Origin: Planctomycetota bacterium
Lineage (GTDB): Bacteria; Planctomycetota; UBA8742; UBA2392
NCBI GenBank assembly: GCA_003576915.1
Contig: QEVF01000002.1
Coordinates: 124,001 to 188,000, forward strand
Direction: 5' to 3'
DNA: 64,000 bases
This document shows, one piece after another, positions 50,687-61,195 of this stretch (its first letter is position 1; every line of letters starts with the position of its first letter). The notes below the pieces were generated by a model that was not told where the DNA came from, made no database searches, and saw nothing but the letters and a program-made list of their open reading frames with translations. The position numbers and the translations under genes are program-made.

Positions 50687-50944
50687 ATGACAGCCAAAAC
50701 CACAACGCGAGTTGTAGACCGCAAGGGTGTCAAGCTCGTAGTGGGCCAGAGTGTCTACGTTGAAGAAAGCAACATGGTCGGCCAACTGATGGGCGTGACC
50801 GAGCAGGAGGGGGTCTGCCTCGTGCGTCTGGCCGGCACAGGCCAGGTTGTAAGCGTTCCTTCCAAACTTGTGACCATCGCTTCGTGGGAGCAGGTCCGCA
50901 AGGGCGGAAGCCAGGGTGACAGCTCCAAGACTACGCTTTTCTAG
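50687..50944 (+). CDS. Small protein of unknown function
   Basis: 85 aa from ATG 50687 (MTAKTTTRVVDRKGVKLVVG). It is compact and beta-rich (LVVGQSVYVEESNMVGQLMGVTEQEGVCLVRLAGTGQVVSVPSKLVTIA), suggestive of a small SH3-like or KOW-like barrel, with a disordered Ser/Lys tail ending SSKTTLF. No Cys cluster or catalytic motif. It is probably monocistronic behind the promoter and palindrome at 50593-50639. The reading frame continues upstream to an ATG at 50624, but that would place the operator inside the gene. Function not recognised. Confidence 0.6.
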   Translation: MTAKTTTRVVDRKGVKLVVGQSVYVEESNMVGQLMGVTEQEGVCLVRLAGTGQVVSVPSKLVTIASWEQVRKGGSQGDSSKTTLF

Positions 50945-50997
50945 ATGCGCATCAGGGTTTGACGCAGGGCGGTCCGCAAGGGCCGCCCTGTTGCACT

Positions 50998-51348
50998 TCA
51001 GGCGTCATAGCCGGCACCGCCTGCGAGCAACTCAACCGCTTGAGGCAGAATGACCAGAACGACAGCACCAGCGCGGCTTGAGGGACGGTGAACGCTGCCT
51101 GGGGGATGCCAAAGGTAGCTGCCCTTTGCCCAGGCTCGCCCAAGATCATCCAGTTCGCCCTCCAGCACGAAGTATTCCTCGCCGCCGGGATGTCGGTGGG
51201 GGTGGTAGCTGGCACCGGGCGCAAATCGCAGCAGCAGACTCAGTCCGCCACCCTCATGTTTGCGCAGCGTCTTGTAACTCACACCGGGCGCATCGGGAAA
51301 TGCGCGCCACGGCATCTCGGCCGTCTGCCTCTGGATTGCTTCGTTCAT
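50998..51348 (-). CDS. ChrR-like cupin protein
   Basis: 116 aa from ATG 51348. Cupin motif 1 is FAPGASYHPHRHPGGEEYFVLEGEL, with the His-x-His...Glu metal ligands. Motif 2 is LWHPPGSVHRPSSRAGAVVLVI with the last His. It resembles the C-terminal cupin of ChrR-type anti-sigma factors (cupin_7) without the zinc-binding anti-sigma domain. Substrate unknown. It is divergent from the monooxygenase gene at 51391, sharing a 42-base promoter region. Confidence 0.82.
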   Translation of the reverse strand: MNEAIQRQTAEMPWRAFPDAPGVSYKTLRKHEGGGLSLLLRFAPGASYHPHRHPGGEEYFVLEGELDDLGRAWAKGSYLWHPPGSVHRPSSRAGAVVLVILPQAVELLAGGAGYDA

Positions 51349-51390
51349 GGCACTAATGTACCCCACAAGGAGCGAGGCGCGAGGTGCTGC

Positions 51391-51699
51391 ATGTTCATCG
51401 TCATGAACCGCTTTCAGGTGACCCCTGGCCGGGAGCAGGATTTCATGGACGCATTCATGGGTCGAGCACGGGCCATTGACAGCGTGCCTGGCTTTCTTGG
51501 CCTGGACATGCTCAGACCCCAGGAGGCTGGGGTGTTCATCTCGATGACCCGCTGGGCCACCCAGGAAGACTTTGTGGCTTGGACGAAATCCGATGCCTTC
51601 AGGCAGGGCCATGCACGGCGACACCCGGGCATGTTTCAGGGGCCGCCGGTGCTTGAGCAGTACCATGTGTTCGACACCACCTTCGAGAAGGGAGCCTGA
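51391..51699 (+). CDS. IsdG/HmoB-like haem-degrading monooxygenase (ABM family)
   Basis: 102 aa from ATG 51391. Dimeric ferredoxin-like fold of the antibiotic-biosynthesis-monooxygenase family. The catalytic triad of IsdG-type haem oxygenases is present with matching spacing: Asn6 (MNRFQV), Trp64 (EDFVAWTKSD) and His74 (RQGHARR), against Asn7, Trp66 and His76 in IsdG. It should open haem with release of iron. Cytoplasmic. The parvulin-like gene starts two bases after its stop, so the two are co-transcribed. Confidence 0.85.
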   Translation: MFIVMNRFQVTPGREQDFMDAFMGRARAIDSVPGFLGLDMLRPQEAGVFISMTRWATQEDFVAWTKSDAFRQGHARRHPGMFQGPPVLEQYHVFDTTFEKGA

Positions 51700-51701
51700 C
51701 G

Positions 51702-52217
51702 GTGGCCAAACGAAAGAATCCCGGAGTGACAGGGCTGGTGATCGGGGCGATAGTCGTCGGCATCGTCGTCGGCATCATCATCGTGAACCCCGGTTACAGC
51801 CCCTCCATGAATGTCGAAGTTGACGCGAAAGACATGGCCTACAATCACGCCGAAGGCGCCGTCGCGCCAGTGAACAGGGCCAAGGTCAGCCACATCCTCA
51901 TCTCCTACAAGACGGCGAAATCTCCAGTCCCCGGCCTCAAAGACAAGAACCGCACTGAAGAACAGGCCCGCAAGCTGGCCGAGGAGATATGGGCAAAGTA
52001 CCGCGAGGCCAAAGAGGCGGACAGGGACGAGGTCTGGAAGAAACTCCAGGCCCAGTACAACGAGGACAAAGTGCCTCACAGCGAATACACCATCACGCCC
52101 GAGGTGAACCCTGTTCCGGAGGTCAGGGAGGTCGGCCTGACGACGGCCGTGGGCGCTGCGCGCATCACCATGCCACCAGGGAAGTCAGGGTATCACGTCG
52201 TTCGCCGCGTCGAGTAG
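51702..52217 (+). CDS. Membrane-anchored degenerate parvulin (PpiC-like) protein
   Basis: 171 aa from a GTG at 51702 with GGGAG upstream. One N-terminal membrane helix (GVTGLVIGAIVVGIVVGIII) is followed by a roughly 120-residue domain whose start, NRAKVSHILISYKTAK, and the helix KNRTEEQARKLAEEIWAKYR match PpiC-type parvulins. The end, GAARITMPPGKSGYHVVRRVE, corresponds to the last strand (GYHIIKR). The middle catalytic loop is shortened, so isomerase activity is doubtful; it may be a chaperone-like or binding remnant. It is co-transcribed with the IsdG-like gene. It shares no obvious role with the toroid protein downstream. Confidence 0.78.
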   Translation: MAKRKNPGVTGLVIGAIVVGIVVGIIIVNPGYSPSMNVEVDAKDMAYNHAEGAVAPVNRAKVSHILISYKTAKSPVPGLKDKNRTEEQARKLAEEIWAKYREAKEADRDEVWKKLQAQYNEDKVPHSEYTITPEVNPVPEVREVGLTTAVGAARITMPPGKSGYHVVRRVE

Positions 52218-52410
52218 AGCTTTTGCGGATGGAGTGGGCCGAGGTGCCGCGCCGTCGCCGGACGAGCGGATCAAGGAGCACGGACACAGGCGTGGCTGGA
52301 GGCCACGCCGAGGGAGTGCGACGAAGAGACGCGAAGTCCGCCGCAAGCGGCAGCCGGCACAGTCAATCCGAAAATGCTCTGGTGCCTGCAAACTGTCACC
52401 GCGGGACCAC

Positions 52411-52433
52411 GGGCGCTTGCGCGGCCTTTTTTT
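52411..52433 (+). terminator. Possible terminator after the parvulin-like gene
   Basis: GC-rich imperfect hairpin GGGCGC-TT-GCGCGGCC with a two-base bulge followed by seven T. The rest of the 290-base gap 52218-52507 holds no gene. Confidence 0.45.
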
Positions 52434-52452
52434 CACGATTTCTGTCAGGAAA

Positions 52453-52472
52453 CCGCGTACACTGGTACGCGG
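52453..52472 (+). promoter_or_regulatory. 5' stem-loop before the toroid protein gene
   Basis: Perfect 8-bp stem CCGCGTAC / GTACGCGG with ACTG loop, followed by the palindrome TGGGCGCCCA (52475-52484). It lies 36-55 bases upstream of ATG 52508, so it is probably in the 5' leader. Confidence 0.5.
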
Positions 52473-52507
52473 GCTGGGCGCCCAATCTGACATTCAAGAG
52501 GATTTCC

Positions 52508-53986
52508 ATGCGGAAGCTTATTGCAGCCATGGCTGTGGCGATGGCGTTGCTTGGCCTGACACAGCCTTCCACCGCCGAACCTGAGAGCGTGCAACCTCCC
52601 CGGCGGGCCCTTGAAGGCACCGGCGAGGTTCCGGAGGCTGACTTCCAGAATGCTCCGGGAAGCTTTGAAGACAAAGTCGAAGAAGCAGTGGACAAAGGCT
52701 GCGACTGGCTGAAGAAGCAGCAGAACCCCGAGGGTCACTTCGGCAAACTGCCGCCCAATCCGCCCACCTACGGTGGGGGAGAGCCCCACAAGTACGAAGT
52801 CGGGCGCACGGCTTTCCCGCTATGGGCGCTCTGCAAGTCAGGCGTGTTTCCCGATGAGCCTGAAATCCTCAAAGCTCTCCAGTGGCTGGAGAAGAACTAC
52901 AACGATGAGAAGGCACAGCAGGCCGTCACCTACGAAAACGCCTGCGTGGTCAATGCCATTGAGGCCTACTACATCGGCATCTGGGAAGTGGCCGATCGCA
53001 AGCTGACGCCGGCCAAGCGCAAGAAGGAAGGCATCAAGCGCTGGGGAACCGAGGAAAAGGGCGCCAAGAAGGCCAAGCACGAGAAGAAGGATCGCAAGCT
53101 CAACGTCGATCCCAAGCACCGCAAGCTGGCTGAGCGCGCCGTCAAGGCCCTCGACAACGCTTTTCAGCGCGCCTACGGCACCGGCGGCTGGCGCTATCGC
53201 AACCCCACGACGGACCCGGGCCCCAAGAACGACATTTCAGCTACCCAGTACGCGCTTCTCGGCTATGGCGCCGCAAGCCGCCTCGGCATCGGCTACAAGA
53301 AGGAAAACCTCTTTGAGGCCTACAAGTTCTTCATTGCAGAGCAGGACAAGGACGGCCCCAAGCTCGTCCGTGAAGCCGCGCCCGATGAGGAGAAACCCGA
53401 CGACAAGAAGGGCGACGACAAGAAGAAGGACCCCAACAAGGGAACGGAGGTCCGCAAGTACAACCCCAAGAAGACGGACCGCGCCCGGGGCTGGGGTTAT
53501 TGCCGCAAGGACGTTCACATGCAGGGCGATGAACTGAGCTACGGCTCCATGACCTGCGCCGGCATCTGCGGTCTGGTCGTGCTGCGCGGCGAGCTTGAAG
53601 ACGACCCGAAGTTCATGGCCAAGTGGAAGCCCCTGGCCGCAGAGTGTGACCAGGCCCTGTCAGACGGGCTGGCCTGGATGGTGCTCAACTGGAGCGTGGA
53701 GAACAACCCGCAGCGCGGCAAGTATCGTTACTACTACTACCTCTACGCGCTGGAGCGCCTGGCCATGTTCGGCGGCCTGGACTACATCGGCAAGCATGAC
53801 TGGTATTTCGAAGGCGCCCAGGTTCTGCTGCGTGAGCAGGATGGCTCTGGCATGTGGGACACGAACCAGGAAGTCGATCCTTCGGATGTGTACGACACCT
53901 GCTACGCCCTGCTGTTCCTCAAGCGCGCCACGGACGGCATCAAGCGCCCCGTGCCCGTGTTCACCGGCGAAGACCAGGAAGATTAA
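52508..53986 (+). CDS. Secreted alpha/alpha-toroid (prenyltransferase/squalene-oxidase-like) protein
   Basis: 492 aa from ATG 52508 (AGAGGA upstream). Signal peptide MRKLIAAMAVAMALLGLTQP with cleavage near STAEP. The body repeats helices with Gly/Trp motifs (GCDWLKKQQNPEGHFGK, GGWRYRNPTTDPGPKNDISAT, ARGWGYCRKD, LREQDGSGMWDTNQ), the QW-like pattern of the terpenoid-cyclase/protein-prenyltransferase alpha6-alpha6 toroid. The catalytic DxDD or zinc site of real cyclases and prenyltransferases is not seen, so I expect a structural or binding role. Two Lys-rich inserts (about 150-205 and 300-320) stand out. Such secreted toroids are frequent in planctomycetes. The gene is flanked by a terminator at 54006. 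Confidence 0.82.
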   Translation: MRKLIAAMAVAMALLGLTQPSTAEPESVQPPRRALEGTGEVPEADFQNAPGSFEDKVEEAVDKGCDWLKKQQNPEGHFGKLPPNPPTYGGGEPHKYEVGRTAFPLWALCKSGVFPDEPEILKALQWLEKNYNDEKAQQAVTYENACVVNAIEAYYIGIWEVADRKLTPAKRKKEGIKRWGTEEKGAKKAKHEKKDRKLNVDPKHRKLAERAVKALDNAFQRAYGTGGWRYRNPTTDPGPKNDISATQYALLGYGAASRLGIGYKKENLFEAYKFFIAEQDKDGPKLVREAAPDEEKPDDKKGDDKKKDPNKGTEVRKYNPKKTDRARGWGYCRKDVHMQGDELSYGSMTCAGICGLVVLRGELEDDPKFMAKWKPLAAECDQALSDGLAWMVLNWSVENNPQRGKYRYYYYLYALERLAMFGGLDYIGKHDWYFEGAQVLLREQDGSGMWDTNQEVDPSDVYDTCYALLFLKRATDGIKRPVPVFTGEDQED

Positions 53987-54005
53987 CGCCGCCGCACCTA
54001 TGAAG

Positions 54006-54031
54006 AAGCCCGCCTTCGTGGCGGGCTTTTT
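54006..54031. terminator. Bidirectional terminator between convergent genes
   Basis: Stem AAGCCCGCC / GGCGGGCTT with TTCGT loop, TTTTT on the plus side and TTCTTCA on the minus side. It serves both the toroid gene and the DUF444 gene. Confidence 0.88.
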
Positions 54032-54039
54032 CGTTCTGG

Positions 54040-55152
54040 TCAGCGACCCTTGCCGAGGAACTCGCGAATGGAGGTCAGGATGCCCTCGACGGAGGCAATG
54101 TCGCTCGTGACGACCCGCTCATCGTTGGCATAACGCTGGTCGAGATCGTCCTTGAACTTGCCGCTGCCGTAGGCGCTTCGCACCTGGCCGTAGCAGAACA
54201 TGTTGCTGGCGGGAAGCAGGTGTTCGTCAAGGATCTTGAAGCAGGCTTCTGTGTCGTCGGCGCCCCAGTTGTCGCCGTCGGAGAAGTGGAAGGGATAGAT
54301 GTTCCACTCCGCCGGATTGAAGCGCTCTTTCACGATGCGGGTGCACAGCTCATAGGCCGTGCTGATCTTCGTGCCGCCGCTCTCCCGCAGGTGATAGAAG
54401 GTGTGCTCGTCCACCTCCTTGGCCTCGGCATCGTGGACGATGTAGACGCTGTGAATGTTTTTGTACTGAGAGCGCAGCCAGGTGTCGATCCAGAAGCTCT
54501 CGATGCGTACGATCTCCTTCTGCTCATCGCCCATACTGCCCGACACGTCCATCATGTAGACAATGACCGCGCTGTTCTCCGGAATCGGCCGCACTTCCCA
54601 ACTGCGATAACGGCGGTCCTCCCGCTCGGGAACGATCACCGGATTGAGCGGGTCATACTGCCCGCTGGCTATCTGGCGCAAAAGCGCGTGCTTGAACGTC
54701 CGCTTGAAGTGGCGCAGGGACTCCGGACCCACGTTGCGAATTCCTACATAGCGGGACCGCTCGGTCAGTACGGTGTGCTTCCCTTTGGGCTGAATGTTCG
54801 GCAGTTCCAGCTCTTCACCCAGGATCTCGGCCAGTTCCTTGAGGGAGACATCCACCTCCAGCACATGCTCACCTGGCTTGTCTCCGGCCTCTCCACCCTG
54901 ACCGGGCGACTCGTCGCCCCCAAGGGACTGGCCGACTTCACCATCGCCCTGGCCCACACCCCCGGTCTGTTTCTGGCCGAACTTGAAGCGGGGAATGTCG
55001 ATCTGCGGCAGGGGGATACTTACCGTGCCCTTGCCCTTGCGCGCCACCAGTTCGCCCTTCGTGATGAACTTGCGCAACTCCTTGCGAATGCGCCCGCGCA
55101 CAATCTCGCGGAAGCGGGCATGGTCTCCTTCGATCTTGTGCTGTGTCGCCAT
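54040..55152 (-). CDS. DUF444 (YeaH/YhbH) von Willebrand A-domain protein
   Basis: 370 aa. N-terminal DUF444 segment with a Gly/Gln-rich linker (about 60-95) and a C-terminal vWA domain whose metal (MIDAS) site is DVSGSMG (Asp202, Ser204, Ser206), plus GGTKIST and DGDNW. The family is the partner of the PrkA kinase (YeaG-YeaH in E. coli; YhbH in Bacillus sporulation). Here prkA lies 2 kb upstream on the same strand with two other genes between. Usually a third gene, spoVR (YcgB), accompanies them; it is not in the window. Cytoplasmic. Confidence 0.92.
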   Translation of the reverse strand: MATQHKIEGDHARFREIVRGRIRKELRKFITKGELVARKGKGTVSIPLPQIDIPRFKFGQKQTGGVGQGDGEVGQSLGGDESPGQGGEAGDKPGEHVLEVDVSLKELAEILGEELELPNIQPKGKHTVLTERSRYVGIRNVGPESLRHFKRTFKHALLRQIASGQYDPLNPVIVPEREDRRYRSWEVRPIPENSAVIVYMMDVSGSMGDEQKEIVRIESFWIDTWLRSQYKNIHSVYIVHDAEAKEVDEHTFYHLRESGGTKISTAYELCTRIVKERFNPAEWNIYPFHFSDGDNWGADDTEACFKILDEHLLPASNMFCYGQVRSAYGSGKFKDDLDQRYANDERVVTSDIASVEGILTSIREFLGKGR

Positions 55153-55185
55153 GCCGTAATCTTAGCACGACATGGCGCGTGGTGC

Positions 55186-56319
55186 TCAGGGCTTTGAGCC
55201 TGTCGCGATGGACTCGAGCGCAGCGAAAACCTGCTCGGGCTTGATCGCGCCCATGAGGCTCTGGTCCTGCTTGCGGCGCTCCCCCGCAGGTCTGCCGGCG
55301 GACAGAACCACCGCGCGCGACTGCCTGGGATAGGGGCCCGTCCAGTCGGGGTCGTCTGGGCCAAAGAGCGCCACTGTAGGAACGTCGAGGGCCAGCCCGG
55401 CATGCATCAGACCCGTATCTCCGGAGATGTGGGCCCTGCATGACGTGAGCAATGCCGCGCTTGCCATGAAGGGGAGTCTTCCCGCCAGGGCGCGAGTGGG
55501 GGAGCCGAAAAGGCTGGCGGAGCGGCCCTTGTCCCAGTAGGGAGTCAGGAGCTTGCGGGCGCCCTCGGCCTCATCGGGACCTCCCAGAACAAGGACCGGC
55601 GTGCCCCGGAGGTGCAAAAGCCGGAGCAGAGCCGACCAATGCTCAAAGGGCCAGCGCTTGCTTGCCTGACTACCGCCCATGTTCAGGGCAATGGCTTGCC
55701 CCGGTTCAAGCCCCGCCGCGGCCAGCGCCGACCGCGCCAGCGCCTGATGTTCGGGCGATGGGTACAGCTCCGCGTGCCAGTGGGTGCCGGCAGCGCCTGC
55801 GGCACGGGTCAGTGCCAGCCGCGCGTCCAGGGTGTGCGCTTTGCCGGCGCGGTCTGCCGGTGGCAGCTTGACGGAGTAAAGCAGGCTGAAGGTGTGGCTT
55901 TCATAGCCGATGATGGCCTTGGGGCGGGCCGATGCCACGAGAGGCACGACGTCGGGGTCGTTGGCGTGCTGGATGATGGCCAGGTCAAAGCCGCGCAGTC
56001 TGTCGCGAGTGGCCCGCAGGGACCGAAACTTGCCCGCGTAGGGGATGACTTCATTCAGGCGAGGGTTGCCTGCCAGAAGTTCCAGGCGGCGTCGATCCAC
56101 AAAGGCGGCGATGTAGGCGTTGGGAAAACTCTCCCGCAGATCGGCGATGGGGGCGGTGGCGAAGATGGTGTCGCCAATGCCGGTGGTGTTCACCACCAGG
56201 ATGCGGGCCCGACTGTCCGGAGCCAGAGGCGAGAACGCCCCAGGCGGGTGCTTGCGTGCCTGGCGGCGCGCCCACAGCAGGGCGAGCTTCGTGGCGAAGG
56301 ATGGGCGTTTGGCCGCCAT
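55186..56319 (-). CDS. Glycosyltransferase family 9 (heptosyltransferase-like)
   Basis: 377 aa. GT-B fold of family 9: N-terminal ILVVNTTGIGDTIFATAPIADLRESFPNAYIAAFVDRR, and C-terminal nucleotide-sugar segment ALNMGGSQASKRWPFEHWSALLRLL, LVLGGPDEAEG, SGDTGLMHAGLALDVPTVALFGPDDP. These correspond to the GDxL... and D-TGxxHxA signatures of heptosyltransferases RfaC/RfaF. It would add a heptose or related sugar to LPS core or an exopolysaccharide. It sits between the TPR/zinc-ribbon gene and the DUF444 gene on the same strand; no other LPS gene is near. Confidence 0.9.
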   Translation of the reverse strand: MAAKRPSFATKLALLWARRQARKHPPGAFSPLAPDSRARILVVNTTGIGDTIFATAPIADLRESFPNAYIAAFVDRRRLELLAGNPRLNEVIPYAGKFRSLRATRDRLRGFDLAIIQHANDPDVVPLVASARPKAIIGYESHTFSLLYSVKLPPADRAGKAHTLDARLALTRAAGAAGTHWHAELYPSPEHQALARSALAAAGLEPGQAIALNMGGSQASKRWPFEHWSALLRLLHLRGTPVLVLGGPDEAEGARKLLTPYWDKGRSASLFGSPTRALAGRLPFMASAALLTSCRAHISGDTGLMHAGLALDVPTVALFGPDDPDWTGPYPRQSRAVVLSAGRPAGERRKQDQSLMGAIKPEQVFAALESIATGSKP

Positions 56320-56343
56320 GGAGGCCGCTTTGTGAGCAACCTG

Positions 56344-57009
56344 CTAGAGGAAACTGGCTTTGCACTTGGGACAAAACGGCGCGGCATAACGCATGTAAGT
56401 TCCGCACTTCTGGCAACGCTTGGAGTCGCGGTTGAAGCGCTGCTGCACGTCATTGATCTGCGCGTTGCCCGGAAAGGCCTTGGCGGCCTTGGCAAGCATG
56501 CCGGCAGCCTTGTCGTATTCCTCGGCGGTCATGAACACATCGATCTTGTCGACGACCGACTCGACGTCCTTGTTGTTCAGTCGAAGGCAGAGGTCATAGT
56601 AGCGGTGGGCGGTGGCCCAGTTTCGCTCGCCGCGCGAGATCGTGGCCATGGCCCGCAGCAGACAGCGGTTGCCCGGGCGCTTCTTCACGGCCTGTTCGAT
56701 GATCTTTTTGCCCTGCTCGCGCAGCTTGTCCTCCATCATCGGCCCGGCGCTGGCCCAAACAGTCATGCCCAGCCCGTAAACCACCGTACCGGGTTCATCG
56801 TCGTAGGCAGCATTGATGAACTTTTCGGCGAACTGGGCCTGCCCGTCCACGATCTCCCGCATGGCCTGCTCGACCTTGATCTTGGCCATCTCCATTTTCT
56901 CGGGCGGGGCAATGGCGTTGCTGTCCGGCAGGGACATGACATATCGCCGGCCCAGACGGGCAAAGTATTCAAGGAAACGGACGTCAAAGGCTTCTGCGGC
57001 TTCAAACAT
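56344..57009 (-). CDS. TPR protein with C-terminal zinc ribbon
   Basis: 221 aa. All-helical, with at least two TPR-like units (ATISRGERNWATAHRYYDLCLRL, EEYDKAAGMLAKAAKAFPGN). The end is a four-Cys zinc ribbon, RCQKCGTYMRYAAPFCPKCKASFL. No signal peptide or membrane segment, so it is cytoplasmic. The same C-terminal style (CxxC-x13-CxxC) occurs in the TIM44-like pair at 11-14 kb, but the rest is unrelated. It lies between prkA and the glycosyltransferase gene, perhaps in one operon; function unknown, possibly a scaffold for the PrkA system. Confidence 0.65.
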   Translation of the reverse strand: MFEAAEAFDVRFLEYFARLGRRYVMSLPDSNAIAPPEKMEMAKIKVEQAMREIVDGQAQFAEKFINAAYDDEPGTVVYGLGMTVWASAGPMMEDKLREQGKKIIEQAVKKRPGNRCLLRAMATISRGERNWATAHRYYDLCLRLNNKDVESVVDKIDVFMTAEEYDKAAGMLAKAAKAFPGNAQINDVQQRFNRDSKRCQKCGTYMRYAAPFCPKCKASFL

Positions 57010-57104
57010 GGGTTGACGTTGTCTTTTGCTCCGTCAAGCTTGTCAACGTCTGACGGCGTGTGAAAGTAACAGCCAGGTCCTGCGGGCAAGTCCCGGAGTA
57101 AGGC

Positions 57105-59207
<2,103 letters not shown>

Positions 59208-59244
59208 GGCGCCAGTGTAACAAACAGCGGGCGGCATTCACGCA

Positions 59245-60111
59245 TCAGCGACTGCGGGATCGGGGATCCAGCCAATCCCGCAGGCCGTCACCGAAGAGGT
59301 TGAAACCCAGCACCGTTACCAGGATGCAGGCGCCGGAGACGCCCACCTGAAAGGCACCCTGGCTGCTCTGGTCCCAGCCCAGCTTCAGCATCAGGCCCCA
59401 CTCAGGCACAAACGGGTCTCCACCTAGCCCAAGAAAGGCGAGCCCGGCGACGCTGAGTATCGAACCGCCCATGCCCAGAGTGCCCAGTACGATGATCGGG
59501 GTCAGGCAATTGGGCAAAATGTGCCGGACAAGAATGCGGGTGTGGCCATAACCCAGCGACAGCGCTGCCTCGACAAACTCCTGGGCCCGCAGGCGCAGGA
59601 CCTCAGCGCGAACCTGTCGGGCAAAGGAAGGCGCGCCCGCGATGCCGACAGCCCAGATGAGGTTCTCCAGCGACTTGCCCAGGATGGCTACGGCCACGCA
59701 GGCCAGCAGGAAGCTGGGAAAGCTCATCATGAAATCGATGAATCGCATGAGCAGCGTGTCGACCCAGCGTCCGAAGTAGCCGGCGACTGCGCCAATCACG
59801 CTGCCGGCCAGCAGCGAAAGCAAGGTGGCCGAAAGCGCCACCGCAAGAGTGTAGCGCGCCCCGTAAAGCAGACGCGAAAACAGGTCGCGGCCCTGACTGT
59901 CGGTGCCGAGCCAATGGTCTGACGAGGCCGGGGCGAAGAAGCGGTTGGGTACGGCCTCCATAGGGCCATAGGGCGCGACCACCCCCGCCAGAAGTGCCGC
60001 GAATGCCACAAGCAGGATCAGCACCATGCCGGCCTGCGCCGGCCGGTGCGTCTTGAGAAAGCGCGCAAAATCATGGGCACCGCTGGCGATGAAGATCGTG
60101 AGCTCCTTCAC
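59245..60111 (-). CDS. ABC peptide transporter permease, DppC/OppC type
   Basis: 288 aa. N-terminal helix (AGMVLILLVAFAALLAGVV) then five more membrane segments. It carries the DppC/OppC features WLGTDSQGRDLFSRLLYGARYTL and the EAA loop SFARQVRAEVLRLRAQEFVEAALSLGYGHTRILVRHILPNCLTPIIV that docks the ATPase. It overlaps the DppB-type gene by four bases. It would import di/oligopeptides or similar substrates with the upstream permease and binding protein. The two ATPase genes (DppD, DppF) are absent from the window. Confidence 0.94.
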   Translation of the reverse strand: MKELTIFIASGAHDFARFLKTHRPAQAGMVLILLVAFAALLAGVVAPYGPMEAVPNRFFAPASSDHWLGTDSQGRDLFSRLLYGARYTLAVALSATLLSLLAGSVIGAVAGYFGRWVDTLLMRFIDFMMSFPSFLLACVAVAILGKSLENLIWAVGIAGAPSFARQVRAEVLRLRAQEFVEAALSLGYGHTRILVRHILPNCLTPIIVLGTLGMGGSILSVAGLAFLGLGGDPFVPEWGLMLKLGWDQSSQGAFQVGVSGACILVTVLGFNLFGDGLRDWLDPRSRSR

Positions 60112-61130
60112 GCGGCCTCCTTCTTGCGCAGGCGCGGATCAATGAAGGCATAGCTCAAGTCGGTCAGCAGGTTCACGATCACAAAGGCGCTGGCGATCAG
60201 CAAAACGCTGGCTTGAAGTGGCCGCGCATCGAGCACGTCAATGGCCTCGATAACGTAGCGACCCAGGCCGGGCCAGCCGAAAATCGTTTCGGTCAGCACG
60301 GCGCCGCCGAGCAAGTAGCCGAATTGCGTGGCCACGGCCGTCAAGATTGGAATCAGGGCATTGCGCAGAGCGTGCGAAAGGACGACGGCGGCGGGAGAGG
60401 CGCCTTTGGCGCGGGCCGTGCGCACGTAATCCTGCCGCAGTGTTTCGAGCATGGAAGCGCGGGTGATGCGAGCGATCAAAGCCATGGGAACGGTGGAAAG
60501 CACAAGCGCCGGAAGCGCGAGGTGCGCCAACACGTTCAGCAGCAGTTCGGTGTTTCGATACACCAGGAGAGCGTCCAGCACATAGAACCCGGTCTCGGAA
60601 GAGAATGTCGGCCAGGACCCGAAATCAAGCCGCCCGGAAAACGGAAGCAGCTTCCATTCTCCGGCAAACAGTTTCTGGGCCAGAAAGCCCAGCCAGAATA
60701 CGGGAAGAGACACCCCGACCAGCGCCATCGACAGACAGGCAAAGTCCACCAGAGAGCGCGGCTTGACGGCGGCAAGCACGCCCAAAGACACTCCCACCAG
60801 CGTGGCAATCAGCATCGCGGCCACAGCGAGCTCGATGGTGGCGGGGACACGCTGCCTGAGCTCCTTCGCTACAAGCTGATTGGTACGGTGACTCTCGCCA
60901 AACTCGCCCCGCGATACGTCGCTCATGTAGAGCAGGTACTGTTCGGGCAGGGGCTTGTCCAAGCCAAGCCGAGAGCGAAGCTCACGCTTGTTTTCAGCCG
61001 TGGCTCGCTGACCCAGCAGAATGGTTGTTGGATCGCCGGGCAGCATGTGCAGAAGCAGAAAGCTGGCCAGGCTGATTGCCAGCAGCATGGGGACAGTGGC
61101 CATTACGCGACGGAGGATATACGTGAGCAT
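60108..61130 (-). CDS. ABC peptide transporter permease, DppB/OppB type
   Basis: 340 aa from ATG 61130 (MLTYILRRVMATVPMLLAIS); the frame runs up to 61169 but the first Met of the permease is here. DppB landmarks: early helix, the LLHMLPGDPTTILLGQRAT lead, a soluble loop, and the EAA motif MLETLRQDYVRTARAKGASPAAVVLSHALRNALIPILTAVATQFGYLLGGAVLTETIFGWPGLG. Six membrane segments expected. It pairs with the DppC-type permease that overlaps its stop and with the binding protein encoded just upstream (65-base gap). Confidence 0.94.
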   Translation of the reverse strand: MLTYILRRVMATVPMLLAISLASFLLLHMLPGDPTTILLGQRATAENKRELRSRLGLDKPLPEQYLLYMSDVSRGEFGESHRTNQLVAKELRQRVPATIELAVAAMLIATLVGVSLGVLAAVKPRSLVDFACLSMALVGVSLPVFWLGFLAQKLFAGEWKLLPFSGRLDFGSWPTFSSETGFYVLDALLVYRNTELLLNVLAHLALPALVLSTVPMALIARITRASMLETLRQDYVRTARAKGASPAAVVLSHALRNALIPILTAVATQFGYLLGGAVLTETIFGWPGLGRYVIEAIDVLDARPLQASVLLIASAFVIVNLLTDLSYAFIDPRLRKKEAA

Positions 61131-61195
61131 GGTGTTGCCTGGGCCTCCGGGCCCAATGGACACTCGCACCGGCCTTCAGGCCCTTCGGGCGCCTG

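Noticed and set aside
55612..57063. 483-codon plus-strand ORF across the glycosyltransferase and TPR genes
   Set aside because: Covers two well-supported genes on the minus strand; composition typical of an antisense shadow.
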